64,000 nucleotides of DNA, taken from the NCBI GenBank assembly GCA_964426135.1, contig CAYRPN010000014.1, positions 6,949 to 70,948 on the forward strand, in the 5' to 3' direction. The stretch's first letter is position 1, and each line of letters starts with the position of its first letter. Source of the stretch: CAYRPN01 sp964426135. GTDB taxonomy: Bacteria; Planctomycetota; Phycisphaerae; Phycisphaerales; Phycisphaeraceae. A program made the position numbers and the translations under genes. Positions 16,597 to 26,292 of the stretch are shown in pieces. Under the pieces are notes generated by a model. The model saw only the letters and a list, made by a program, of their open reading frames with translations, did not search any database and was not told where the DNA came from.

Positions 16597-18285
16597 ATGG
16601 CTGTCAAAGAACTGGCGTTTGATGCGAAGGCCCGCACGGCCCTTTTGGCTGGCGTCGAAAAATTGGCGAAGGCGGTCAAGGCGACCCTCGGGCCGCGAGG
16701 CCGCAATGCCGTGCTCGACAAGAGCTGGGGCGTGCCGACCGTCACCAAGGACGGCGTCTCCGTCGCCGAGGAGATCGAACTGAAAGACAAGATCGAAAAC
16801 ATGGGCGCCCAGCTCGTGAAGGAAGCCGCCAGCCGCACCAGCGATAAAGCCGGCGACGGCACCACCACCGCCACCGTGCTCGCCGAGGCTCTCTTCAAGG
16901 AAGGCCTGCGGCACATCACGGCCGGCGTGGATTCCATGGCGCTGGTCCGCGGCATGAAGAAGGCCGTGGGCGTCGCCATCGAGCAGATCAAGAAGATGGC
17001 CAAGCCCATCAACGCAGCCGACAAACGCGACATCGAAAACGTCGCCACCATCTCCGCCAACAACGACCGCGAGATCGGCAAGATCATGGCCGACGCGTTC
17101 ATGCAGGTCGGCAAGGACGGCGTCATCACCGTCGAAGAGGGCAAGGCGCTCGAGACCTACGTCGACGTCGTCGAAGGCATGCAGTTCGACCGCGGCTACC
17201 TCAGCCCGAACTTCACCACCAACACCGAAGACATGACCACCGAACTGGAGAAGTGCCTGATCCTCATCCACGAGGACAAGATCACTTCGATCCAGAAGCT
17301 CATCCCGCTGCTCGAAAAAGTGCAGGCCGCCAAGAAGCCGCTGCTCATCATCGCCGAGGACATCGAAGGCGAAGCGCTCGCCACGCTCGTGGTGAACAAG
17401 CTGCGCGGCGTGCTCAATGTCTGCGCGGTCAAAGCCCCCGGCTACGGCGACCGCCGCAAGGCCATGCTCGAGGACATCGCGATCCTCACCGGCGGGCAGG
17501 CGATCATGAAGGATTTGGGCATCGAACTCGACAAGGTCGAGATCAAGCAGCTTGGCATCGCCAAGAAGATTCAGATTGACGCCGACAACACGACCATCAT
17601 CGAAGGCGCCGGCGACACCAAGGCGATCCAGGGCCGCATCGCGCAGATTCGCAACGAAATCGAAGTGACCACCAGCGACTACGACAAGGAAAAGCTGCAA
17701 GAGCGCCTGGCCAAGCTGGCTGGCGGCGTGGCGCAGGTGAATGTCGGCGCTGCGTCCGAGTCGGAGCTGAAGGAAAAGAAAGCCCGCGTCGAGGACGCCC
17801 TGCACGCGACCCGCGCGGCGGTGGAAGAGGGCATCGTCCCCGGCGGCGGCGTCAGCTTCATCCGCGCGATCGAGGCGGTGAAGAAGCTCAAGAGCGAAAA
17901 CGCTGACGAGCAGGCGGGCATCGACATCGTCGCCGCGTCGCTCTCCGTGCCGCTGCAGACCATCGCTGACAACGCCGGCGAACGCGGCAGCGTCATCGTC
18001 CGCAAGGTGGCCGCGGGCAAGGGCAACTTCGGCTTCAACGCCCTGTCGCTCCAGTACACCGACCTCGTCGCCGACGGCGTCATCACCCCGACCAAGGTCG
18101 ACCGCACCGCCCTGGAAAACGCCGCCAGCGTCGCCACGCTGCTGCTCACCTGCGACTGCGTCGTCACGGAAAAACCCGCCGACAAGGAAGCGGGCGGCGG
18201 CGACCATCACCACGACCACGACCACGGCGGCGGCATGGGTGGCATGGGTGGCATGGGCGGCATGGGTGGCATGGGTGGGTGCTGA
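16597..18285 (+). CDS. groEL1: Chaperonin GroEL, copy 1, with His-rich GGM tail
   Basis: 562 residues. A 60-kDa chaperonin subunit forming the ATP-driven folding chamber with GroES. GRNAVLDKSWG, TKDGVSVAEEIEL and GDGTTTATVLAEAL form the nucleotide site; VPGGGVSF lies in the equatorial domain. The end is unusual: a His/Asp-rich stretch (DHHHDHDH) is followed by GGM repeats and a terminal Cys. GGM tails are normal for housekeeping GroEL; His-rich tails are known from mycobacterial GroEL1, and having both is uncommon. CAGGAGCG precedes the ATG at good spacing. It is placed before groES, the reverse of the usual order. Confidence 0.97.
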   Translation: MAVKELAFDAKARTALLAGVEKLAKAVKATLGPRGRNAVLDKSWGVPTVTKDGVSVAEEIELKDKIENMGAQLVKEAASRTSDKAGDGTTTATVLAEALFKEGLRHITAGVDSMALVRGMKKAVGVAIEQIKKMAKPINAADKRDIENVATISANNDREIGKIMADAFMQVGKDGVITVEEGKALETYVDVVEGMQFDRGYLSPNFTTNTEDMTTELEKCLILIHEDKITSIQKLIPLLEKVQAAKKPLLIIAEDIEGEALATLVVNKLRGVLNVCAVKAPGYGDRRKAMLEDIAILTGGQAIMKDLGIELDKVEIKQLGIAKKIQIDADNTTIIEGAGDTKAIQGRIAQIRNEIEVTTSDYDKEKLQERLAKLAGGVAQVNVGAASESELKEKKARVEDALHATRAAVEEGIVPGGGVSFIRAIEAVKKLKSENADEQAGIDIVAASLSVPLQTIADNAGERGSVIVRKVAAGKGNFGFNALSLQYTDLVADGVITPTKVDRTALENAASVATLLLTCDCVVTEKPADKEAGGGDHHHDHDHGGGMGGMGGMGGMGGMGGC

Positions 18286-18353
18286 GTATCATGAAAGCGT
18301 GAAATCAGAAACGTCATCATTGAATTGCATGCGTCGTTTGAACCCGTTTAGCG

Positions 18354-18370
18354 CGGGCCCGAAGGGCCCG
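18354..18370. repeat. Hairpin GGGCCC-GAA-GGGCCC with TTTAGC head
   Basis: Preceded by GTTTAGCG at 18346-18353 and located in the groEL1-groES gap. It may act as a processing or attenuation hairpin, but it shares its TTTAGC head with dispersed elements elsewhere. Confidence 0.6.
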
Positions 18371-18420
18371 GCTCGCTCGACCTGAAACCTCAAACTCCCG
18401 ACTCTACGGAGACACTGAAT

Positions 18421-18711
18421 ATGAACCTTCGCCCCCTCGAAGACCGCGTGATTGTCAAGCCCGAAACCGCCGAGGATCGCACCGCCGGCGGCCTCTACCT
18501 GCCCGAAGCCGCCAAGGAAAAGCCCATGACCGGCAAGGTCACCGCGACCGGCCCCGGCAAGCTTTCCGATGACGGCAAGCGCACCGCTGTTGCCGTCAAG
18601 AAGGGCGACACCGTGCTCTACGGCAAGTACTCGGGCACCGAAGTCGAAGTCGCCGGCGAAAAGCTCCTGATCATGCGCGAAGGCGAACTGCTCGGCATCG
18701 TCGAAAAGTGA
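18421..18711 (+). CDS. groES: Co-chaperonin GroES
   Basis: 96 residues. Heptameric lid of the GroEL chamber. NLRPLEDRVIVKP at the N-terminus, the mobile loop ETAEDRTAGGLYLPEAA, and the C-terminal EKLLIMREGELLGIV are all canonical. CGGAGACACTGAAT precedes the ATG with the GGAG at suitable spacing. It is flanked by two different groEL genes on the same strand and presumably serves both. Confidence 0.97.
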   Translation: MNLRPLEDRVIVKPETAEDRTAGGLYLPEAAKEKPMTGKVTATGPGKLSDDGKRTAVAVKKGDTVLYGKYSGTEVEVAGEKLLIMREGELLGIVEK

Positions 18712-18736
18712 AAATCAAAAGCGATTCCGCGCCCCC

Positions 18737-18774
18737 GCGTCCGGTGACGGCCCTTAAGGGCCGTCACCGGACGC
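18737..18774. repeat. Perfect 38-nt palindrome after groES
   Basis: GCGTCCGGTGACGGCCC-TT and its exact reverse complement, beginning 25 nt after the groES stop. No T-run follows, so it is a strong hairpin or cruciform but not a classical intrinsic terminator. Confidence 0.9.
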
Positions 18775-18813
18775 CACGCTCAACATCAACCTCAGCGTTC
18801 CAAGATCAGGCCT

Positions 18814-18883
18814 CAGAACTCTGATCCCAGGACTCGAAACCCAGAACTCAGAACCCAGAACCCAGACCTCAAAACTCAGAACC
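18814..18883. repeat. Heptamer array, CAGAACC type
   Basis: Ten consecutive 7-nt units (CAGAACT, CTGATCC, CAGGACT, CGAAACC, CAGAACT, CAGAACC twice, CAGACCT, CAAAACT, CAGAACC), ending 14 nt before the groEL2 start. Confidence 0.92.
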
Positions 18884-18897
18884 AAGGATCCGCCACC

Positions 18898-20514
<1,617 letters not shown>

Positions 20515-20569
20515 GGCTATGCTTTAAAGTGAGTCGTGTTTGGCAACACATAGTAGTTTCGAGGTGCGC

Positions 20570-20848
20570 ATGGATGCATTGATTCACCTGACTGCTGCAG
20601 ACGTGGTGGAGGCTGCGGTTCGCCTGGAATGTCGCGCTACCAAGTGGGACCAGTCCTACTTGACGTGCCTGTCGCACAACCAACAGCAGGAACTACTTGC
20701 GCTTGCATGGTTCGCGGCGTCGCCTAATGCCAAGTTTGGATTTGATTGGCACCGAGACCATTTTGCTGCGTCCGCAAACGTTGAAGTCACCGTCACGCCT
20801 GCACTCCTACGGGAAGGGTTGCGGTTCCTCAACACGCTTTCGAGCTGA
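20570..20848 (+). CDS. Unknown small protein, first gene of a three-gene cassette
   Basis: 92 residues starting MDALIHLTAADVVEAAV; GAGGTG lies 4 nt upstream of the ATG and decides the start. A mixed alpha/beta composition with no recognised motif and no membrane segment. It lies 55 bp behind groEL2 and 8 bp before the next small gene. Codon use is less GC-rich than the chaperone genes on either side, which suggests a separate origin. Function unknown. Confidence 0.6.
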   Translation: MDALIHLTAADVVEAAVRLECRATKWDQSYLTCLSHNQQQELLALAWFAASPNAKFGFDWHRDHFAASANVEVTVTPALLREGLRFLNTLSS

Positions 20849-20856
20849 GGTGAAAC

Positions 20857-21135
20857 ATGATTCGTGCAGCGACGAAACCGAAGCTGTTGCCGCCTTTGCA
20901 CCAGATGGTCGTGGAACTGCACGCTCGTCGTCCGGATCACGCTTTCTATGCGACCGGCGCGCTTGGGGGGATTTTTCCTTTCGAGGCGCTCAAAGACCTC
21001 GACCAGGCCTACGTCGATCTCGAGCGCAGGAAGTTGGTCGAGGCGACATCGCACATCGCGGACTATTTCGGCGGCCCCAAGCGGCTGTATCGTGCGACTC
21101 GCGCGGGGGTTCGATACGCAAGGAGCCTTGGATGA
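20857..21135 (+). CDS. Unknown small protein, possible winged-helix fold
   Basis: 92 residues, soluble. The second half (LERRKLVEATSHIADYFG, then PKRLYRATRAGVRYA) has the shape of a recognition helix and wing as in small winged-helix proteins, but this is a pattern judgement and no family is recognised. Its stop codon overlaps the next start in ATGA, so the two genes are almost certainly co-translated. It lies in the chaperone island between groEL2 and dnaJ. Confidence 0.6.
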   Translation: MIRAATKPKLLPPLHQMVVELHARRPDHAFYATGALGGIFPFEALKDLDQAYVDLERRKLVEATSHIADYFGGPKRLYRATRAGVRYARSLG

Positions 21136-21434
21136 GCTCAAACTTTTTCCTTCGGATCAAGGATCAAGTGAAATCATTCGCCAAGGCGAACAAGGTCGCG
21201 CCGAACGATGTGCATATTCATGTGACGTTGGCCGATGGCAGTTCGTTTATCGTGCATAGCTTGAAAACTTCACCACCTGACGAAGCGCCTGGTTGGGGGG
21301 CACTCGATGGTTTCAGCGATGTCGGCTCGCCGCGAGCCATCGTTATTCGAGAAGAGCATATCTTCCGGGCGGAGTTGCGCCTTGCGGCTGAGCAGGGACG
21401 CCCCATCGGATTCGCCGGAGAAGCAGGCAAGTAA
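21132..21434 (+). CDS. Unknown small protein, third gene of the cassette
   Basis: 100 residues starting MSSNFFLRIKDQVKSFA; the ATG overlaps the previous TGA. It is predicted to be mostly beta strand after the first helix (VHIHVTLADGSSFIVHSL, PRAIVIREEHIFRAEL), in appearance like a small barrel domain. Its TAA is immediately followed by the ATG of dnaJ, so it is translationally linked to a core chaperone. No homologue is recognised from memory. Confidence 0.6.
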   Translation: MSSNFFLRIKDQVKSFAKANKVAPNDVHIHVTLADGSSFIVHSLKTSPPDEAPGWGALDGFSDVGSPRAIVIREEHIFRAELRLAAEQGRPIGFAGEAGK

Positions 21435-22580
21435 ATGCCTACGCAAAGAGACTACTACGAAGTCCTCTCCCTCGAGCGCTCCGCCAGCGCCGATGACATC
21501 AAACGCGCTTATCGCAAGCTGGCGATGAAGTATCACCCGGATCAGAACAAGGACGACAAGGACGCGGAGGCGAAGTTCAAAGAACTGGCTGAGGCGTACG
21601 AGGTCCTCAGCGATCCGGACAAGCGGCAGCGTTACGACCAGCACGGCCACGCCGGCCTGCGCGGGCAGGCGGGCCACGACTTCAGCGGCATGGACGCCGG
21701 CGATATTTTCTCCATGTTCGAGGATGTCTTCGGCGGCATCTTCGGCGGCCGCGCTCAGCGCGGCGGCGGCGGCGGAGTTCGTCGCGGCGCGAGCCTGGAA
21801 ACGGAAATCGAAATCACGCTGGAAGACGTCGCCGCCGGCGTCGAAAAGGAAATCCAGTTCACGCGCATGGACCACTGCGCCACCTGCTCCGGCTCCGGCG
21901 CCAAGCCCGGCAGCAGCGCCACCACCTGCATCACCTGTGCCGGCACCGGCAAGGTCGCGCAGAGCGGCATGGGCGGCATGTTCCGCATGGTGTCCACGTG
22001 CCCCGCATGCCGGGGCGCGGGGAACATCGTAAAAGACAAGTGCGCCGATTGCCGCGGGTCCGGCCGGCAGTCCAAGCACCGCGTGCTGAATGTGCGCATT
22101 CCCGCGGGCATCGAGGATGGCCAGGCGATCCGCATCCAGGGCGAAGGCGAACCGGGGGAGAAGGGTGGGCCGCGCGGCGATCTGCACGTGGTCGTGCGCG
22201 TGGAAGCCCACTCGCTCTTTCAACGGCAGGATGACGACCTGATCGTCAAGATGCCGATCAGTTTCACGCAGGCGGCGCTGGGCGCGAAGGTGAAGGTCGC
22301 GACGCTCGGCAAGGAAAACGCCGAGGCGGAGATCAGCATCAAGTCCGGCACGCAGCACGGCGAGACGCATCGTCTACGCGGCAAGGGGTTGCCCAATCTT
22401 CGCGGCGGCAGGCATGGCGATCTGATCGTGATCCTGATGATCGAGGTGCCGCAGAAGTTGACGAAGAAGCAGGAGCAGTTGCTGCGCGAGTTCGCCGAAA
22501 CGGAAGACAAAGCGGTGATGCCGCACAGCAAAGGTTTTTGGGACAAGGTCAAGGACTATCTTGGCGCGTGGCTGTTCTGA
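21435..22580 (+). CDS. dnaJ: Chaperone DnaJ (type I J-protein)
   Basis: 381 residues. Stimulates the DnaK ATPase and delivers unfolded substrates. The J domain has HPD at residues 34-36, a Gly-rich region follows (GGIFGGRAQRGGGGG), then four zinc-binding repeats CATCSGSG, CITCAGTG, CPACRGAG, CADCRGSG, then the substrate-binding C-terminal domains and a dimerisation end. Its start abuts the stop of the small unknown gene. GrpE follows after a long palindromic intergenic region; dnaK itself is not in the window. Confidence 0.97.
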   Translation: MPTQRDYYEVLSLERSASADDIKRAYRKLAMKYHPDQNKDDKDAEAKFKELAEAYEVLSDPDKRQRYDQHGHAGLRGQAGHDFSGMDAGDIFSMFEDVFGGIFGGRAQRGGGGGVRRGASLETEIEITLEDVAAGVEKEIQFTRMDHCATCSGSGAKPGSSATTCITCAGTGKVAQSGMGGMFRMVSTCPACRGAGNIVKDKCADCRGSGRQSKHRVLNVRIPAGIEDGQAIRIQGEGEPGEKGGPRGDLHVVVRVEAHSLFQRQDDDLIVKMPISFTQAALGAKVKVATLGKENAEAEISIKSGTQHGETHRLRGKGLPNLRGGRHGDLIVILMIEVPQKLTKKQEQLLREFAETEDKAVMPHSKGFWDKVKDYLGAWLF

Positions 22581-22618
22581 CGGATGCGTTTTCGCGGGCC
22601 CGATGAATCACGGCTCGT

Positions 22619-22898
22619 GTAGGGTGCGTCAAGGCTCGGCGCGGACGCACCGCCAGGCAACAGTGGGTCTTCGGAATCGAAACGAATCAGCAGTGACACG
22701 CGATGGATTTGCCTCGGATTCGGAACGGGACCGAAATAAGTTCCCCATTTAGCCGGCGGGCTTGCCCGCCGAGACGCCCTCGGCGGGCAAGCCCGCCGGC
22801 TCAATGGGAACCGCCAATTCGCGAAGTTATTTCGGGCCCGTTCCTTCGCAACGACGACGCAAGATAGTGCGTCCGCGCCGAGCCTTGACGCACCCTAC
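22619..22898. repeat. Nested inverted-repeat composite between dnaJ and grpE
   Basis: Three shells share one centre. Outer: GTAGGGTGCGTCAAGG at 22619 and its inverse ending CACCCTAC at 22898. Middle: GGAACGGG(A)CCGAAATAA at 22723-22739 and the inverse TTATTTCGGGCCCGTTCC at about 22827-22844. Inner: the TTTAGCCGGCGGGC hairpin pair at 22748-22801. The whole 280 bp is one imperfect palindrome, with no gene inside. Confidence 0.85.
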
Positions 22899-22946
22899 GC
22901 GGTTACATGCCTCCATCGCCGCGCACGCAATTGCAGGTGAATCAAC

Positions 22947-23480
22947 ATGAGTACGAATCCACAAGACAGTCCGCAGGAACCGCTTGACCTGAATGCCGCG
23001 GCGGAGCAGGCCGAGGAGCGCACGGTCGAGAAAGACATCGCCGACCTGGTGCAGGAGAACGCCGAGTTGCAGTCGAAACTCCTGCGCGCCGCCGCCGATT
23101 ACCAGAACTACGTCCGGCGTGCGCACCTGAACACGCTGGCGGCGCGCGACCAGCAGACGGCTGAGATCGCCCGCGATCTGCTCACGGTGCTCGATCATTT
23201 CGAGACCGCCATGGCGGTGGACGTGGCGAAGACGTCCGCCAGAAGCCTGCTCGAAGGCCTGGTCATCGTCCGCGAGGAATTGCTGCGCACGCTGGAGAAG
23301 CACGGCATCAAGCGCATGACCGTCAACCGCGGCGACGAGTTTGATCCGCACAAGCATGAGGCGCTGATGCGCCAGCCCGCGCCGGACCTCAAGTCCAATC
23401 ACATCGTGGCCCACCTGCAAACGGGCTACATGCTCGGCGACAAGACGCTGCGCCCGGCGAAGGTGGCGGTGGCGGAGTGA
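22947..23480 (+). CDS. grpE: Nucleotide exchange factor GrpE
   Basis: 177 residues. Dimeric exchange factor that releases ADP from DnaK. The N-terminal coiled coil (VQENAELQSKLLRAAADYQN, then YVRRA) and the C-terminal beta domain (DPHKHEALM, HIVAHLQTGYMLGDKTLRPA, KVAVA) are canonical. GTGAATCAAC precedes the ATG without a clear Shine-Dalgarno site. It is separated from dnaJ by the nested palindrome, which may lower read-through or make grpE transcription independent. Confidence 0.95.
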   Translation: MSTNPQDSPQEPLDLNAAAEQAEERTVEKDIADLVQENAELQSKLLRAAADYQNYVRRAHLNTLAARDQQTAEIARDLLTVLDHFETAMAVDVAKTSARSLLEGLVIVREELLRTLEKHGIKRMTVNRGDEFDPHKHEALMRQPAPDLKSNHIVAHLQTGYMLGDKTLRPAKVAVAE

Positions 23481-23491
23481 ATGGCAAGGCA

Positions 23492-23624
23492 GATTTCGGA
23501 TTTTGGATTTCGGATTTGGGATTTTGGCCGATCCACGATCCACGATCCACGATCCACCATTCGCAATCGGCCATCCGCACTCTTTCGGCTTTCAAATCCG
23601 AAATCCGAAATCCCAAATCCGAAA
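23492..23624. repeat. Heptamer array of 19 units with internal inversion
   Basis: The 7-nt phase runs unbroken through GATTTCG/GATTTTG units, then CACGATC units, then TCCGAAA/TCCCAAA units. The last type is the reverse complement of the first, so the ends can pair. It fills the whole gap between grpE and the zinc-ribbon gene. Confidence 0.92.
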
Positions 23625-23639
23625 TCAGGTTGAATCTCC

Positions 23640-24026
23640 ATGCCCACCTACGACTACGTCTGCCAGGCCTGTGAACACGCGTTCGAGGAGTTCCAGTCGA
23701 TGACCGCCAAGCCGCTGCGCAAATGCCCCAAGTGCGGCAAGCAGAAGCTCAAGCGGTTGATCGGCACCGGCGCCGGCGTGATCTTCAAGGGTTCGGGCTT
23801 CTGGCAGACGGACTACCGCTCGTCGAGCTACAAGGCGGGCGAGAAAGCCGAGAGCGACGCAGGCACGAAAAGCTCCGAGACGGCCGGCGCGACAAAGGAT
23901 GCGACCGCGAAGCCCGACGCATCCGCGAAAGCGGAGACGGCCAAGAGCGATTCACCCGCGACGAAAAAGGTCGAAACGCCAAAGCCCGCCGATGCTCCCA
24001 AACCTGCCGCAAAGAAGGGCAAGTAG
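23640..24026 (+). CDS. FmdB-family zinc-ribbon protein with Ala/Lys tail
   Basis: 128 residues. The first 45 form a zinc ribbon: MPTYDYVCQACEHAFE with a C-x2-C knuckle and KCPKCGKQKL with the second one, typical of the FmdB/CxxC_CxxC_SSSS regulatory family. After LIGTGAGVIFKGSGFWQTDY, the family's usual end, comes a roughly 60-residue Lys/Ala/Thr/Glu/Pro tail like those of planctomycete relatives. Role unknown; proposed elsewhere as regulatory or ribosome-associated. Position behind grpE suggests a role in stress or translation. Confidence 0.85.
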   Translation: MPTYDYVCQACEHAFEEFQSMTAKPLRKCPKCGKQKLKRLIGTGAGVIFKGSGFWQTDYRSSSYKAGEKAESDAGTKSSETAGATKDATAKPDASAKAETAKSDSPATKKVETPKPADAPKPAAKKGK

Positions 24027-24486
24027 ATTCCGCCTGTGAGATCGCGCCATTTCTGTTGACAGGCTGGCGCACAAGCGAGCCCCGGGGACCGACGATCGAC
24101 GCGGAACAGGTTCCGGCCTCCTGTTCGCATTCGCTCGCACTCCCGTCCGTCATCAATCTCACGGCCCGTCGCTCATTTTTCACTTCCCCTCGCGCCATTC
24201 TCACGCTAGACTGACCCGTCGTCATCGCTGCATGCAATTCAGCGACGACGACCATTGGGGGTTCCTCAGCGGGTTGTGTTGACCCGCGGGTCAGGCAAAG
24301 GCCTGACGGGCCAGAGCATTTCAAGACCTGTCAGGTGATTTTTTTTCTTTCGGTCAGGTGTTGCGCCGGCGGTCGATGGTGTCACAGATCAGTGCGGGAC
24401 CGGGGTTGGGGGGCACCGCGGCAACCGGTAGGCGCAATGCCCGTCCGACACGCCGTTCGCGGCGTGACATCTCAAGGAGACGAACC
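24027..24486. other. Long leader region of the cold-shock gene
   Basis: 460 bases without a supported gene. A 7-bp stem GTCAGGC-AAAG-GCCTGAC lies at 24290-24307, and a T-run at 24339-24346 follows the short hairpin ACCTG-T-CAGGT (possible terminator or attenuator). A -10-like TAGACT near 24208 would give a 5' leader of about 270 nt, similar in length to enterobacterial cspA leaders. The promoter is only a suggestion. Confidence 0.4.
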
Positions 24487-24717
24487 ATGCCCATGCAAGG
24501 CCAGGTCAAATGGTTCGACCCGAAGAAGGGCTACGGCTTCATCGTCGGCCCTGAAGGCAAGGACGTGTTCGTTCACTTCAGCCAGATCAAGGGCGACGGG
24601 TTCCGATCTCTGAAGGACGGCGAACAGGTGCAGTACGAACTGGTCACAGGCGACAAAGGCCTGCAGGCCCGTGACGTCATGCGCACCAATCCCGTGCCCG
24701 CCGACGCGAAAATCTGA
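24487..24717 (+). CDS. Cold-shock domain protein
   Basis: 76 residues. A single OB-fold that binds single-stranded RNA/DNA. RNP1 is KKGYGFIVG and RNP2 is VFVHFSQI, preceded by GQVKWFD; all nucleic-acid-facing aromatics are present. AAGGAGACGAACC before the ATG is a strong ribosome-binding site. Length and sequence match the CspA family, with a slightly longer C-terminal end (RTNPVPADAKI). Confidence 0.96.
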   Translation: MPMQGQVKWFDPKKGYGFIVGPEGKDVFVHFSQIKGDGFRSLKDGEQVQYELVTGDKGLQARDVMRTNPVPADAKI

Positions 24718-24837
24718 CGACGATCGCCCCTCCGGCGACGCAACGTCCCATCCGTGTACCGAACCGCCCGATGCGCGGCGATGCTATGATTGCGCCACCC
24801 CTGCGGCGCCCCGCCAATCCGTCTGCGGGCGTTTCCC

Positions 24838-25884
24838 ATGATTTCACCTTTCTGGATAGGCCTGGCGGTTGGCGTGATGCTGACCATCCCCCTGGCGATC
24901 GTGGCCACCCGCCGCACCGCCCGCCGCGTGCGCCAGCTCGAGCAGCAGGCCCGCACCAATGAGCGCCTTGCCGAACTGGGCACGTTGACCGGCGGCTTGG
25001 CGCATGAGATCAAGAACCCGCTCTCCAGCATCAACCTCAATGTGCAGCTCGTCGAGGAAGATCTGCGCGATCTCGCCAAACTCGGCGGCGCGGCGGACCC
25101 CGCCCAGGTTGCGGCGCCTGGCGAGCGCCGGATGCCTCGCGGCTCCGGTTCGCCCGTTGATCCGAACATCGACGAGCGCATCGGCCGCATCCGTCGCCGT
25201 TTCGAGTCGCTGAGCCGGGAGACGCGCCGATTGCGGGACATTCTCGATGATTTTCTGCGCTTCGCGGGGCGCATGAAACTCGACCTGGCGCCGGTGGACC
25301 TGAACGGGCTGGTGAGCGAAGTCGTGGATTTTTTTCAGCCTCAGGCGCAACTGATGGGGGTGACGCTCCGCACTCAGCCCCTGTCGGTGCCGGCCATCGC
25401 GGCGGCTGATGCGAGCCTGCTGAAACAGGCGCTGCTCAACCTCATGATCAACGGCTGCCAGGCGATGGCCAACGCCCGTGCCGCGCCAAGTTCCGCCGCT
25501 TCGGCATCAGGCGCTTCAACTGCAGCATCAACTGTTGCCGCTTCAGCGGCAGCGATCTCCGGCAGCACTGCTCAAGCCGCAAATCTCCGCGACAATTCAT
25601 CCAGTGAAATGATCGTGCGCCTGCATCGGCCCATGCTCGCCAAGGGCGACGGCGTGGAGATCCACGTCATCGACACCGGCCCCGGCATCCCCGCTGACGA
25701 CCTGGCGAAAATCTTCCAGCCCTATTTCTCCACCAAGAAGGGCGGCACCGGCTTGGGACTGCCCACCGCCCGCCGCATCGTCGAGGAGCACGGCGGCGCG
25801 CTGACGGTTCACACCGAACCGGGGCGGGGCAGCGATTTCATCATTCGATTGCCGATGAAACAGGCGATGGCCGTTGCTGACTGA
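24838..25884 (+). CDS. Membrane-anchored sensor histidine kinase, orphan
   Basis: 348 residues. One N-terminal transmembrane helix (WIGLAVGVMLTIPLAIVA), no recognisable periplasmic sensor, then the phosphoacceptor motif GGLAHEIKNPLSSI, an N box LMINGCQAM, G1 VIDTGPGIP, F box FQPYFSTK and G2 GGTGLGLPTA. It is of NtrB/HisKA type. Two low-complexity inserts stand out: AAPGERRMPRGSGSPVD before the second helix, and a roughly 35-residue Ala/Ser stretch after the N box. There is no response regulator next to it. Starting at MISPFW avoids 16 codons that read as non-coding. Confidence 0.88.
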   Translation: MISPFWIGLAVGVMLTIPLAIVATRRTARRVRQLEQQARTNERLAELGTLTGGLAHEIKNPLSSINLNVQLVEEDLRDLAKLGGAADPAQVAAPGERRMPRGSGSPVDPNIDERIGRIRRRFESLSRETRRLRDILDDFLRFAGRMKLDLAPVDLNGLVSEVVDFFQPQAQLMGVTLRTQPLSVPAIAAADASLLKQALLNLMINGCQAMANARAAPSSAASASGASTAASTVAASAAAISGSTAQAANLRDNSSSEMIVRLHRPMLAKGDGVEIHVIDTGPGIPADDLAKIFQPYFSTKKGGTGLGLPTARRIVEEHGGALTVHTEPGRGSDFIIRLPMKQAMAVAD

Positions 25885-26292
25885 GCCTGGGAAAAACCGA
25901 CAATCCCTGTCAGCCCCGCGCACCCAGCGCTCAAGTGGCCGGCCACGCACCCCCTGGGGTCAGAAAATCAATCTAAACCTCTTTAAATTAAGGACTTAGC
26001 TGGTCGCCTGCCGAAATGGTAGGACACTTTGCGGCCACATCAACAGCCAAATATTCACCACGCCTTCATCCACGAGCGGTGCGTAGCGGGCAGGTCACGC
26101 TGATCGCGTCCAACACCGCCGAAGCCGCGCAGAAACATGTCAAAGAACAACCTGGCCCGTCAATCGGGCCGTCCGTTGATGTACCTTACATTGGCAAAAT
26201 GACGCGAAGGTTACAGCCAGTCCCGCCCTCGTCTGTGACCACCGTTTGCAGTCGATCCTCTGCAGGGAGGTTGTCGCCATTCGCCCCAACGA
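25885..26292. other. Convergent gap, no gene seen
   Basis: 408 bases between the ends of the kinase and the CobW gene. A local AT-rich patch (about 25966-25996) is unlike its surroundings and may be a remnant of something inserted, but I cannot identify it. Confidence 0.4.
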
